From Gnetum montanum (lineage: Eukaryota; Streptophyta; Gnetopsida; Gnetales; Gnetaceae): 64,000 nt of DNA. The notes beneath the pieces are model-generated. The model searched no databases and had not been told where the DNA came from. It saw nothing but the letters and a program-made list of their open reading frames with translations. The DNA lies in NCBI GenBank assembly GCA_015680685.1, contig MNCI01030229.1, positions 230,294 through 294,293 on the forward strand, read 5' to 3'. Position 1 is the stretch's first letter. Every line of letters starts with the position of its first letter. Position numbers and translations under genes: made by a program. Of this stretch, positions 22,685 through 34,410 are shown piece by piece.

Positions 22685-24133
22685 TAGGTTTTGTCTATCA
22701 CTTTTAGCTTTTATCTCTTAGTTAGTAGTTGAATTGAATAACTTTTGCTTATTTTGTCTATCCAAATTACATGTCTTAACCATAATTTGATATGCAACTT
22801 ACAAGATCCATAATGCACAACTCAGCAATTATCCTGGAAAACATGACTAAATGAATACTATTGATTGTTGGATGGACTCTAATTGATTGCTAGCTATCAA
22901 ATTATGATTTTCAAGTAGTTGAAGTTTTCATGTTGGGTTGAAGTAATGAAAGAAAAATAGAATGATGAATTTTTGTCTAAAATTTAGTGTTGGTGTGTTG
23001 GGTCTAGTTAAGCTAGGTGTGACCATAACTTTCCAAGATTCCTTGGCTTTTCATCATGTGAAAAGGATAGAGTGATTTATATTATAAAAAATAATTATAA
23101 AAATTAACTCAATGGCTTAATGCTCATTCTGCAAAGGATAGGTTCAGAAAGGAGTACAAGATGAAAAAAAGCCTAGCCTCTCTAAAGTAGTGGTGTCCAA
23201 GCTGAAATCTTACCATCACTCCAATACTATAAAAACTGAATTTTAGTTTAGATACATTATAAAGAAAAAAAAATCCGTAGAGACAAGTAGCAAATTTACA
23301 GTATCTAACCAAACTTGCATACATCAAGAATTTTTGCATTATGAAATTAAAATTTATGATTTATGGCCAAGCATACACCAAGCGTTAGATACAATTAATT
23401 TTGGGCCAAGAGCTCATTGGAGAGAAATCGGTCGATTTATAAAAATGCATGAACCAAGACTTCAGGTTTAGGACCAAGACATAAAAAAGAAGCACTAATT
23501 TTCCAAGGCAGAAATGTGAAGAAGTTTAAAGAAAGCCGTAATTTTCTGAAGTAACAAGTTTAAAATTTTGATCACATCATACAAATAAAAATAGCAAACT
23601 CAGAATTTTCATAACCATGGAGATCGAAATTTTGGTCACATCATACAAATAGAAATTTCATAAATACGTAATATATGATTTTGGTGGCATAACCAGAATT
23701 TTTGAAACTACGAAGTATAAGAAATAGCAAAAGTAAAATCTCTAAATTTATAAATGGGAGAGACTATAGAAACATACCTTTCTAGCCTGCAAAGACGTCA
23801 AGGATCTCAATCCACCAGTAGTGGCATGAACTTTGAAGTGGCAGTTAAGTAAAGTTTGCAGAGGAAATGGTGCAGACAAGCGCGAGCAAAACGACTGAGT
23901 ATTTTGAACTGGATGGAGGTTCTTTTACATGTTTTGGGCATTTTACGTTCTTTATTGGTGGTTTTTATTCTTATCATTATTTTTTTCTTTATCTGAAGTT
24001 TTTTAGTATTATCATTAAGATTAATTGTTGTTTTATCTCTTCTTTTCATAGCAGAAACATCAGGAATGTGCAAGTAAATTAAAACTTTGTCTTATAACTT
24101 GAAGCCTCAACCTCTTACGCCTTAAGAGATTCA
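22685..24133 (+). other. Non-coding region, possible LTR ending near 24133
   Basis: AT-rich with no credible gene. It contains a near-duplicate of the block AAATTTTGNTCACATCATAC (about 23564 and 23627). The end GATTCATCA at 24133 followed by AATTGGCGCT resembles an LTR end with a primer site on the + strand. I found no matching second LTR, so the LTR reading is weak. Confidence 0.3.
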
Positions 24134-24968
24134 TCAAATTGGCGCTAAAGGTAGTTAAATCTATTCTAACCTTAGAATTGATGATTATTTGCTCTTTCTT
24201 TTCAAAGATTGAGCTTCCAATAAAGGATATTTACATAGATATTGATGTTAATATCTATGCTAGAAAAACTTTCTTTACTAAAATTGGGATATATTATGTA
24301 GTTTTTAATTATTGTAAAAGAGATTAAATAGACAATAAAATGTCATTCTATACCTAGGGCATTGATGAAGGGAACAAGATCTCCTAATAACATTATTTTT
24401 ATTGTTATTAAATTTATTTTTATGTAATGTTCTTAGGTCTAAATTTATACCATGTTATAACCTTCTCTACCATGTTACAACCCAAAATAATTGTAATCTA
24501 GATTCACCACATGGTAAAATATGAAATGATTATAATCTAGGTATGCCACATGGTATATAGTTCAATTAGAACTTTTATAACTCAGTAATGCCCTCCAGAA
24601 TCAAACCCATGACTTGGAGGTTTCAAATAGAGGCTTTTTGGGCATAACCCATTATACATACATAGTTGAATTGTCTAAGGAAGCACATGCCCATGATATA
24701 ACAATATGAGGGCTAATCCTCATTTAGGGACTAGGGTTAGAATTTTCCATTTCAATAACTAAATTGATCTATCACACTATTATATTTAATGTAAGGTCAT
24801 ATTTGTTATGATATGTATATTAGGTAACTAATATGAAATTTCAAGTTTAAACTGACATTTTCATTCTCCCTCAATCCTAATATCCTAATTTGTTATTTAT
24901 ATAAACAATGCTTTATTTTTTGTGGTGTCCAACTTTCTTCCCGATCCTTGAACCCAAAAATTACCTCA
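24134..24968. other. Intergenic, dispersed-repeat fragments
   Basis: No gene. A short imperfect tandem block (TAATCTAG...CCACATGGTA) recurs at about 24491 and 24531. The block ATTATATTTAATGTAAGGTC near 24780 reappears at about 34650 on the other side of element B, so B sits between related repeat copies. Confidence 0.4.
24964..24968. repeat. Target-site duplication of element B, left
   Basis: cctca, identical to 34406-34410. Confidence 0.9.
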
Positions 24969-25776
24969 TGATGAGCGGTGAGGTACCCCTATGCTCAACC
25001 ATACGAATACAAGTGTTTCACACACGATCTGGTCAAATTCCAAGGACTAAGTGCCTATGTGCCTTTGTGGAAAAATAACGGGTTGCTTAATCGTTGTTTC
25101 CCCAAACTTACTTGTATGTCATAGTTGTATGGTTAAGTAAGCTTGAGGCATATGACTTTTATGGCTTTTATGTGTTTTATATCCTGCGCTAGTAAGGAGG
25201 GGGAGAGAGATAACTAAGTAACTAATCTAATTTAAATGCTCATTAACTAAGTTCTAATTACGCCTAACACCAATATCTGTTCCCACTTGTCGTACACATC
25301 CTGAACTAGTGCAACGTTGTTGGGATTACCAAACGCTAATCGTCATTGGGGTACCAAGCACTACACGCATGCTCGAAGTGGTCGTACTGAGTGTATTTAA
25401 CTAAGAGATTTGTAAGGTGAGAGAAATCATTAATCAACTACGAAAGCATTAAATAATAATTAATGCTGATTAATCTATTCTATATGCAGCAAGGTTTATC
25501 ATAAAGTTCGTCTTTATTGCTGTACACAAGGTGTGCTCAAGTACACAATGCTCAAATGAAGATCTATTTACTCTATGACTCCTACTGCAAGCACGTAGAA
25601 ATAATTCTAACTCTGAAGGGAAGAAATGGCAAGAGTCTAGCTAAGGGACTAACTGTCTAATGTGGAAACCAAGGGTGTCGCCTCTTATTTATAGGCAAGG
25701 AGACAAGCGGCAATATCGGGTATCCAACATCGCATGGTTGGATCCGATATCGTGGACACGATATTGCGGTTCATCA
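24969..25776 (-). repeat. 3' LTR of element B
   Basis: 808 bp from TGATGAGCGGTG to TTCATCA. TATA at 25685-25694; CGATATCG and related motifs at about 25710-25768. Confidence 0.9.
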
Positions 25777-25791
25777 TACCCCCATGACTGA
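25777..25791 (-). other. Polypurine tract, element B
   Basis: Minus strand CAGTCATGGGGGTA next to the LTR, identical to A and C. Confidence 0.75.
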
Positions 25792-27087
25792 ATGAAACCT
25801 CATCCTTGAGTTCTTTACAAAATATTGGAAAGGTATGGGATTATTAACTAAATGGCTATTAACGATGGAATGGGATGATAGACTCAACGTGCCCGGTGAA
25901 TAGATCAACAATACAATACATGATAGCATTGGTGTTCATGACCACAAAGGTGAACACTATACATAAATAACATCCAGCCTTTATTCGGTAGTGGGAAGAG
26001 AAGGAGAGAGAGAAAAAGAATAAGGTGTGTTGATATCGATGCCAAGATTGTGCCTTTTGTTGTTTATCCATAGCCATGGCACCAATCTTGCTCCTTTTGT
26101 AAACATTCCAGTTCCAATCCATCCTGAGTGTTTCCTCCAAGTCTAGTCCATTGTTGTATGATCACCATCTGCACACACAACATAGTCACAAATGAGTGAG
26201 GGTAGATAAATCACAATGTAGTTGATACCTTGCCTCAATGTAAAGTGCATTGGTTGAGTTGTGGTTATGGTAGATATTGATTCTAGAGATTTAACACTGG
26301 TGACTACCTAAGGTGTAGGGGTTAGGAAAAATTGAAAAATTTGTGCCAGGGCCCCCATGACTAAGAGTGAACCTCTAGTAGCGATAGGATGGGAAAAGAT
26401 AAGAAATAAGAAAGATGGAGAAAAAGCAACAACAACAACGCCAATAAATGGATGTCATAGATGGGGATGAAACAAAAAATTGTTAATTGTAGGAAATGCT
26501 TAAGGAAAAGAAGTTAACAAATGCACCAAAAAGGAATGCTAGTGGGTCCTCCCCAAAGTAGGCTCATGCCCTTGATGCCCTAATAGACCCACAAACCAAA
26601 GAGTCCGTAGGCTCTAGGAATGTCATTTGGAAGTAAGAGTTTAAAACTTACCCACAAGAACTTACCAAGGAAAAACAATGCATCAACCAAGATATAGACT
26701 AATGATAAAATCGGCAATGAGGTGAAAATGGAGAAGAAAGGTGGAGAGGAGAGAATGAAATGGAAACCTAAGAACAAGGTTATGTAAAGTCCCTTGTGTC
26801 TGTTTTATGGTTAATGTGATAGAGTAGAACTCATTCCAAATCCAGGCTCAAAAAACCACATTTAGTGACCTCGCATCAACACATTTGACCATCCTATCCT
26901 CTTGAAGCAACAAGAATGCCTCTACAAAAAGTCACCACCATTTCGAGGAGAGGGAGATGGAGAATTAGGAAGCGAGAAAGGGCCTTAGTTAGAGGGAACC
27001 TTCAGGCATGGGTAACATGTCTTTCTAGTGCCATAACCAGTGCATGTAGCCAAAGTTCATTATTGTGTCTAAGAGGTGTGCTTTGAA

Positions 27088-27117
27088 TTCTCAATATATA
27101 TATATATAGTGTGAGAA
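27088..27117 (-). other. Conserved hairpin, copy B
   Basis: TTCTCA (27088-27093) pairs with TGAGAA (27112-27117). The loop is a (TA)n run instead of the T-rich tract of other copies. Confidence 0.55.
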
Positions 27118-27436
27118 CCACACCATGCAAAGACTTATTTTTATATACTCAACTTTTGGAGATTTGATGAATGGTCAGAATGGCAAAAAACCCAAGGAAA
27201 AAACATCCAAGCACTTAAGAGAATAGCTAGCACAAATTCATAGAATCCCCTTGAAGTCACACCCTTTTCATCCTTTGAGTCTTTCCTTAGTTTGAGAAAT
27301 ACCCAACCACAATTTGTTAAAAATTTTATTAGAGAAAGGGACTGTACAGTTCCAAGCCAAGGGAGACCATAGGATTTTATGGATGCATGAACAATGTGGA
27401 CTCATTGCCTATTTAATCAAANGCCAAAATAATGAG

Positions 27437-28540
27437 CAAGGTTGCCCACCTACAGAGGTAGCATGTGTTCTGGCTATCCTAAACTCATGGAAAGGTTTTT
27501 TTTGTTGCATGTTATTTGGGCTCTCAGGTTTATATATGGTCATGGCCCCTAAAGGAAAAGTTGCATAGATAATGTAAGGTCCTTTCCACAGTGTTTGAAA
27601 TTTGGTACATTGTGACACATGTGTGGGGTTCCAATAGAGAACCTTATTTCCTGAATGATACTTAACTTTCCTAATTTTCAAGTCATGACATTGTTTATTA
27701 AATGCGTTGTGAAATTCATTAGATGACAGGGTAGCTAGTCGGTTCTCATCTACCAAGTTAAGAGTCATAAACCTTTGTTTTTGTGCTAGATCAAGGTCAA
27801 GGTTGAGGTCACATGCCATGGCTAGTATACGGAGCTTATTTTGGATAGGGAGCATTGGATGTTTTCCATACACTAACTCGTAGGGAGAGTAGCCTATAGG
27901 AAGTTTTCATGTGAAGTAGTATGCCCAAAGAGCATCATTCAATTTAGTGCTCCAGTCTCACCTATACTTGCTAATGGTTTTGGTTAGTATCTTAGTAATC
28001 TCCCTGTTAGTGATCTCAGCTTAACCATTTGCTTAGGGGTGGTATGGTGTAGTCAATTTATGCTCAACCCCTAAGTGTTGCATTAACTTCCGAAAAGTTA
28101 CACCTGTGAAATGTGTACCATTGCTTGAAATAAGTGCATGCTGCACACCAAACTTGTTGATGACTTGTTGAATAAATCATTCAACTGTAGATGATGTGCA
28201 ATCTTTAACGGTAGTTGCTTTAGCCCATTTTGTTAAGTAGTCTACGACAACTATGATGTAAGCTTTTCCATTGGACATTGGTGTAATGGGCCCCATGAAA
28301 TCAATTCCCCAAATGTCGAAGGGTTCTAATGATTGAATTCATTGTTGCAGACCCTCCATTCTAGTAGTCATTCCCCCATCACATTGATAGCACTCACAAG
28401 ATTGGATGAATTGATGGGTGTCCTAGAACAAGGTAGGCCAATAATACCCTACAAGTAAGATCTTGATGGTCATTCATCTCCTAGCATAATGACCCCCACA
28501 AGGGCCCTCATGAGCATCTTGGAGAACTCTCAGTTGATCT
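27437..28540 (-). pseudogene. Integrase remnant, element B
   Basis: Would insert the element's cDNA into the genome. The minus strand shows, from N to C, the HHCC-type segment near 28350-28520 (CGGHYARR and a CECYQC pair), the core with WGIDFMGP near 28285-28320, ISSNGTHF near 28105-28130 and YHP.ANG.AEITNREI near 28000-28060, then a C-terminal domain (27409-27873) with KVLYWNPTHV and LWKGPYII. The second catalytic Asp (normally DNGT) is Ser here, and several stops occur. The ORF runs out at the boundary with the 3' region. Confidence 0.75.
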
Positions 28541-29230
28541 CTATCGGGAACACACCATCGAATCAAGCCATTGGAACATACTTTGTAAAGTTTTCCATTT
28601 ATCTCCATAAAGTACTTGGCTCTGTGAAGAAACTGTTGTTTCTTCTTAAGGTCTAGCTCTTGTGGTGTTTGTTGGGTAAGGAGATAAGTAAGAATGCTAC
28701 TATACTAGTTTTTCTCCATGCGTGATTGGTTATTCACTACACCAGCAAAGAGAAACTCATCAGGGAAATGATCAAAAATTGGATACTCATCCTCTTTGTT
28801 GTCCTAGTGCAACCGAGACAAATGATTGGCAACTACATTCTCAGTGCCTTTTTGATTGATCATTGTTAAATCGAACTCTTGTAGGATTACAAGCCATTGT
28901 ATAATATGGGGCTTACCATTGGCTTATTCATGAGGAACCGGATTGCACTATGATCTGTATGTATGAATACTTTGTATTCTAATACATAGTATCTAAATTT
29001 TTCTAGTGCAAACACTACAACAATTAATTCTTTTTTTTGTAGTAGTGTAGTTAAGTTATGCACCAGCAATACTTTTACTTGCACAGTGGATGTGATAAGG
29101 ATGTTTCTGGTCATCTAACTATGTAAGCACAACTCCTAAGGCATAGTTGGACATGTCAATCATGACATGGAATGGTTTGGACCAGTCAAGAGCTTGTAGA
29201 ATGGGTGTTTCTACTAGCTTCTATTTTAGA
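28541..29230 (-). pseudogene. RNase H remnant, element B
   Basis: Minus strand. The best segment (28887-29114) contains KKELIVVVFALEKFRYYVL and HTDHSAIRFLMNK, the central Glu and the later Asp region of gypsy RNase H. Stops and frameshifts lie on both sides. Sits between RT and integrase as expected. Confidence 0.7.
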
Positions 29231-30108
29231 GTTTAGAAACCTAGTTCACATTCCCTAGTCCACTCGAAGGGTACGTCCTTTTTCGTNTACATTCCCTAGT
29301 CCACTCGAAGGGTACGTCCTTTTTCGTTAGCTCTACCAATGGTTTGGCAATCTTTGAAAAGTTCTCTATGAATCTCCTATAGTAGCCAGTTTGTCCAAGG
29401 ATGACTTTGATTTTCTCAAGGTCTACCTCTATGAATGTCTTTGATAGTTTCTAGTTGATGAGTAATTCCTTGGATGACTTTGATTTTCTCAAGGTCTACC
29501 TCTATCCTTGCATGTGAGATTTTATGCCCAAGTACTATGCCTTCTTAGATCATCATATGGATTTTTTGCCAGTTGAGCCTCAAATTAGTTTCTACACATC
29601 TTTTCAGCACTTGCTCTAATCAGTCTAAGGCTTGATCAAAAATTGCTCCATAAGTGGAGAAGTCATCCATAAAGACTTCCACACCATTTTCTATCTCCTT
29701 CTGGATTATGCTTAGAACTAAGCATTAAAATGTTGTAGGGGCATTAAACAAGCCAAAAAACATTTGTTTGTATGTAAAAATTCTCCAAGGACTAGTGAAC
29801 ATAGTTTTGGCTTGATCTTCTAGGGATATTTGTATTTGGTTGTATCCACTATATCCATCCAGAAAACTATAATAGTGATGCCCTACGATTATGTCTAAGA
29901 CTTGGTCAACAAATGGCAACAGAAAGTGATCCTTGAATGTTGTCATGTTTAGCAGCCTAAAATCTATGCACACCCTCCATTTGCCTCCCTTTTTAGGCAC
30001 GATTACTAAGGGGCTAACCCATTCGCTATCAGCAATGGGGTATATGAACCCAGCCTTTAGAAGCTGTTCGATTTCTTCTTTTACTACTTGCGTTAACTTT
30101 GGGTTCAA
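29231..30108 (-). pseudogene. Reverse transcriptase remnant, element B
   Basis: Fingers and palm are in one open frame (29725-30108) starting MNPKL, with IDFRLLN and FLDGYSGYNQ. The catalytic FMDD is intact at 29662-29673 but in a segment after a stop. The MNPKL start, SEWVSP and FMDDFS wording resemble Athila-type RTs. A 34-bp stretch is duplicated 73 bp apart near 29399 and 29472, and an assembly duplication lies at 29248-29327. Confidence 0.8.
29248..29327. other. Assembly duplication around N 29287
   Basis: 39 bp (29248-29286) repeated exactly at 29289-29327 with one N between. Unmerged contig overlap. Confidence 0.85.
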
Positions 30109-30625
30109 TCACCTCTGTGGTTGTTTTTGAGGATTCATGGAGGAGTCAATGTAAATCCTATGCTGGCATATCCTAGGATCTATTCTAGTTAATTTCAGAT
30201 ATGACCAAGTGAAGGCTTTTGACCACTTGTTTATTACCTTTAACAGACTCTCTTTTTTTTTGCGGAGCAAGTCTTGCATTGATGATTACCAGTTTTCCAT
30301 TCTTAAGGAACATGTATTCCATATTGGTGGGAAATGGTTTTAGCTCTAGGGGCTCTTGTTTAAATTTCTTATGAATTTCCAACTTTCCCTAGTTGATGTT
30401 TTCTAGGTTAGGACTTGGAAGTTGGTGGTGGACTTGCTCTAATGCATCTATGCTATCTATGTAAGTGCAGGTCAAACCCTCAGTTAGTTCCATGAATATA
30501 AGTGAGCTGCTTTCTTGATCAGCTGTCATCCACTAAGTGTCTTCTTGTCGTTTGGCTACTGCATACAGGCACCTTTGTATATTGATCACTTGTGCACACT
30601 GATTGCATGCAGGCAATGTTAAACT
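30109..30625 (-). pseudogene. Protease-RT linker, element B
   Basis: Low-complexity, charged linker in a broken frame (best piece 30185-30382). Its middle (about 30357) is the right breakpoint of the deletion that elements 1 and A share. Confidence 0.5.
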
Positions 30626-31310
30626 TCACACAACCCATGATCTCTGCACACAATTACACCCTGTGTCACTATATGCGATGCATGGAAATTTCTTCTTCTT
30701 GATCTTTTTGAAAGTATTTTCCTTAGATATTTCTAGGAAAAGATCATGAATTCCTAGGTGCACATCAATAGTGCTTAGCCATGCCCTTCCCATTATGATT
30801 GGGAAGTCCCCCTTACTATTGTTCACTTGAATCACTAGGAAGTCAACTAGATACGACCATCCACAAATAGTGGTAACAATGTCCTCTACTAATCCCAAGG
30901 GAATAGTGATGGACTAGTCAGCCAACTCTAAATGGACTTTGCTCTTTTTTAATGGATGTAGGTTCTAGGCCTTATACATTTCTTGGGATATTAGGTTGAC
31001 ATCGGAACCTAAATCCAAAAGAGCTTTGCATGGCTCATTTCTAATGATTTGTAGATATATCAGGGGACTTCTAGGATCAAAGAATTTCTTGGAAAAGTGG
31101 CCAGCTTTGATCCAATCAGTAATGGCATGTGCTAACATGACTGTATATGTTGAATGCAGTGTTAGGTTTGAAGGGTTCTCTAAAGCTTTATTTGATACGG
31201 AGACGTCCAAAGACTTAGCCACTTGGGGTTGCAAAGGCTTGGTTGGGCTATTAGTTCTAAAGAAAGATCTTTTCTTCATACGGTTGTTAGAACCAATATT
31301 AGGTTGAGGA
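30626..31310 (-). pseudogene. Retropepsin remnant, element B
   Basis: Active site ALLDLGSDVNLI in the 30965-31279 frame; the IIMGRAWLS segment is in the 30626-30898 frame, so one frameshift or stop separates the two halves. Aspartic protease of the Gag-Pol polyprotein. Confidence 0.7.
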
Positions 31311-31342
31311 TTAACAACCCTTGCCGTATTGCATTGTTCTGG

Positions 31343-33705
31343 CTAAGTGGGGAGTTCACCTTGCATTGCTGGAGTAGGTGGTAATGGAGCTATTGGTGGG
31401 AGAGATGCGGCCAAATTTGAAGGATGGTACACTTGTGAAATATTGCCCCTAGGAGAGGGAGCCCTATAGTACTTGTGGGTTTGGTAGTGATGTTGAGGAG
31501 TAACGTAACCAACACAGTCACATGGAGAGATTGGATGTTGCACGTAATATCCATATGGATCAGGTTGCTAGTAAGGATATTGTTACCTTGGTGGTGGCAT
31601 TTCCCATGATTGTGGGTGCTACCATTGTTGATGTTGCTCAATCAATTGTGGTGGAGTTCCACTTGGATAATATGTTAAAGGTTGGTGGAATTACCTTAGG
31701 TTACCTTGGGGATAAGGTAATCTTCGGGATGTTTGTTATTTTTTTAAATGTGGATTAAGTGCATACACCCCAGACTTCTATAGATGTGAGATCACAAGGC
31801 AATATCCCTTAGGATGGTTGTATTGACATATCTCGCATCCACTATCATCGTCTGTATCTGAGTCCACAACCTCTTCAATAATAGCAACTTTACCCTTATC
31901 CTTGTTATGTACATTTTCTGCTTCTCTCTTTTTTCTTTTTTCAAGATCACTACCTCGCTCTTTAGACTCCTCTACTACTTTGAGAACAGTTTGAAACCTA
32001 CTATCCAAGGAGTCCCACATTTGGTCTACCTTTGTCGATACTTCTGATGTTAACTTTTGGATAGACAAGGTTTTCCTATTCACCATCTCTTTGAGTGGTG
32101 ACTCTTCCTCATCCTCACAGAATCTTACTCCCTTCTTCCAGAGGGAAGGATCTCAGTTATATTCTTCTGCACTCTCTTTCTTTTGTAGCTCACCTTCTTC
32201 CTTAGCAACTTTCTCTAGTAGTCTATGAATTTGATGAGACCTAAGCTCGGATAACCTTCCTTAGGCATAAGTCCCAAGGGTTCTTCTTGTTTCATGCCTG
32301 AGCCCATCTACAAGATGACGTAGTTGATCTTGTTGCGAATAACCATGGCTAAGACAATGATATAATAGTGCATAATAGTGGCCCATGGTAGCATCCAAGG
32401 GTTCATGACTTCCTTGTTTCCATCCTTGGATTTGCTTTCACAGGTTAGACACCTGGGAGTACGTTTGCTACTTATTGTTGAACAATTCTAACATAGTACT
32501 CCACCTACGAATGGATTCTGGTTCTAAGGACCAGTACAATCTTTCAGCTTCTTTTACTAGTGTCCATGGGAACAACTTAAGTTTTTACCACTCATTTTCT
32601 ATGTTTTGCAAGGTACATGCATCTTGAAATGCTTGTAAGTGATTTTGAGGATAAGTGTTATATCCTCCTTCAAATCGTGGGATGTTATTCATATCTAACC
32701 TCTTGATCATACTATCTTTTGGTGCCTTGTTGGAACTCTCATAGCCTCAGTTATATCTAGCATGCTTCGAGTAGCGAGTAGGGGTTCATCATAATCGTCT
32801 TGTTCATGGAATCTATGGTGCCTATGCTATTCCCTACTCTCCCTTCTTCTATGTCGTGATTTCCTAGAGTGCCCTCGTCCCTTTTCTTGGTTGTTTCGTC
32901 TATGACTTCCACTTTGTTTACCCTTATCCTCATGATCTACTTCTCTATGGCTGTGTCCAGACACTGAAGGAGATGATGAAGGTAAAGAAGAAGAACCACC
33001 ATCATGATGGTATCTACTATCTTCTCTTCAGTGGTCTCTACCTCGATCATGACTGTGATCATAATGCCCACCTTTGTCATGTGTCCTTGTTCCTTTTTTG
33101 GACACTTTGTATCCATTGGTATCAACACCTGGGTTATGAATAGTAGAATGAAGATTCTGATATATGACCCCTTGGCCAAAGTCAAGGGGAGGAACATTGT
33201 TATGTACATGACTACCTAAGGCAGGTTCATCACCCTCAATTTCTCTTAAAATGTGGGGGGCATCCTTAGATCATTTTCCCTTCAAAGACTTATGGTATCT
33301 CTCCTATTGCAAATCCCTTTGATGTTGTGCCTCTGTGGGACAATAGTCTCTCAAATCATAGTCCTATGCAATGTATTCTACATGTAAGTGTTGCATACCT
33401 ATTCGTGTGAGAGCACAAAAAACCATACTTGGGACTAAACGGTTGGGAGGTAACACTATGTTACCTTCCAAGTCACGCCAACACAACTGTTTGTATTGAT
33501 GGAGAATAAAGGTGAAGTCAGGTACATGTTCATTGGGATGAATATATACCACACAAAATTGTTGAGGGATTGGCAAATCAACGTCATGTGTATCCTACTG
33601 CTGATTGCTTCTTGTGTTAGTCCTAGGTGGTGAAGTGCTTTTGTGCAAAGAAGAAGACATCTTGTCTTGTTCAGTGTGCAATATACTATTATCTTTCCTT
33701 AACCA
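31343..33705 (-). pseudogene. Gag remnant, element B
   Basis: Pro/Tyr/His-rich linker (31343-31641), nucleocapsid with knuckle CEICQYNHPKGYC (C-x2-C-x3-H-x4-C) in 31778-32086, capsid-like region to about 32700, His/Ser/Arg-rich region near 32800-33060, N-terminal domain at 33364-33576 and the S/P/T-rich start with SPPRTNTR next to the assembly gap. Frames are interrupted. Same order as in A and C. Confidence 0.7.
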
Positions 33706-34133
33706 NNNNNNNNNNNNNNNNNNNNNNNNNNNNNNNNNNNNNNNNNNNNNNNNNNNNNNNNNNNNNNNNNNNNNNNNNNNNNNNNNNNNNNNNNNNNNNN
33801 NNNNNNNNNNNNNNNNNNNNNNNNNNNNNNNNNNNNNNNNNNNNNNNNNNNNNNNNNNNNNNNNNNNNNNNNNNNNNNNNNNNNNNNNNNNNNNNNNNNN
33901 NNNNNNNNNNNNNNNNNNNNNNNNNNNNNNNNNNNNNNNNNNNNNNNNNNNNNNNNNNNNNNNNNNNNNNNNNNNNNNNNNNNNNNNNNNNNNNNNNNNN
34001 NNNNNNNNNNNNNNNNNNNNNNNNNNNNNNNNNNNNNNNNNNNNNNNNNNNNNNNNNNNNNNNNNNNNNNNNNNNNNNNNNNNNNNNNNNNNNNNNNNNN
34101 NNNNNNNNNNNNNNNNNNNNNNNNNNNNNNNNN
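33706..34133. other. Assembly gap (428 N)
   Basis: Run of Ns. By comparison with B's left LTR and with copy A it should hold about 536 bp of 5' LTR plus about 100 bp of leader with the primer site, more than the Ns allow. Confidence 0.95.
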
Positions 34134-34405
34134 AGTTCATCTTTATTGCTGTACACAAGGTGTGCTTAGGTACACAATGCTCGAATAAAGATCCATTCAC
34201 TCTATGACTCCTACTGTGGGCATGCAGAAATAATTCTAAGTCTAGAGGGAAGAAATGGCAAGAGTTTGGCTAAGGGACTAACTGTCCAATGTGGAAACCA
34301 AGGGCACTGCCTCTTATTTATAGGTAAGGAGGCAAGCCACGATATCAGGTATCTAACATTGCATGGTTGGATCCGATATCACGGATGCGATATCATAGTT
34401 CATCA
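34134..34405 (-). repeat. 5' LTR of element B, partial
   Basis: 272 bp matching 25505-25776 of the left LTR. TATA at 34314-34323, palindrome cluster about 34339-34397, end CATCA, then TSD cctca (34406-34410). Confidence 0.85.
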
Positions 34406-34410
34406 CCTCA
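34406..34410. repeat. Target-site duplication of element B, right
   Basis: cctca, identical to 24964-24968. Confidence 0.9.

Larger units (their letters stand above)
25777..27436 (-). other. 3' non-coding region of element B
   Basis: Homologous to the 3' regions of 1, A and C. GA-rich tract near 25990, internal PPT-like motif at 26352-26362, conserved TCCTCCCC block near 26547, hairpin at 27088-27117. The N at 27422 replaces about 300 bp that copy C has there, including the third PPT-like motif. Confidence 0.7.
24969..34405 (-). mobile_element. Element B: LTR retrotransposon with pol remnants
   Basis: A 9.4-kb minus-strand element with target duplication cctca. Order in the element: LTR, gag, protease, RT, RNase H, integrase, 3' region, PPT, LTR. 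This is the standard Ty3/gypsy order; protease and RT motifs resemble the Athila/Tat branch. A 428-N gap removes the primer site and the first two thirds of the 5' LTR. Single Ns at 27422 and 29287 mark further assembly joins. All domains are interrupted, so it is inactive. Confidence 0.9.

Noticed and set aside
24134-24143. Certain primer-binding site of a + strand element
   Set aside because: TTGGCGCT after CATCA is suggestive, but no second LTR, gag or pol follows before element B, so it is kept only as a weak possibility.
33595-34207. ORFs of 155-201 aa across the N gap
   Set aside because: They consist mainly of Ns.
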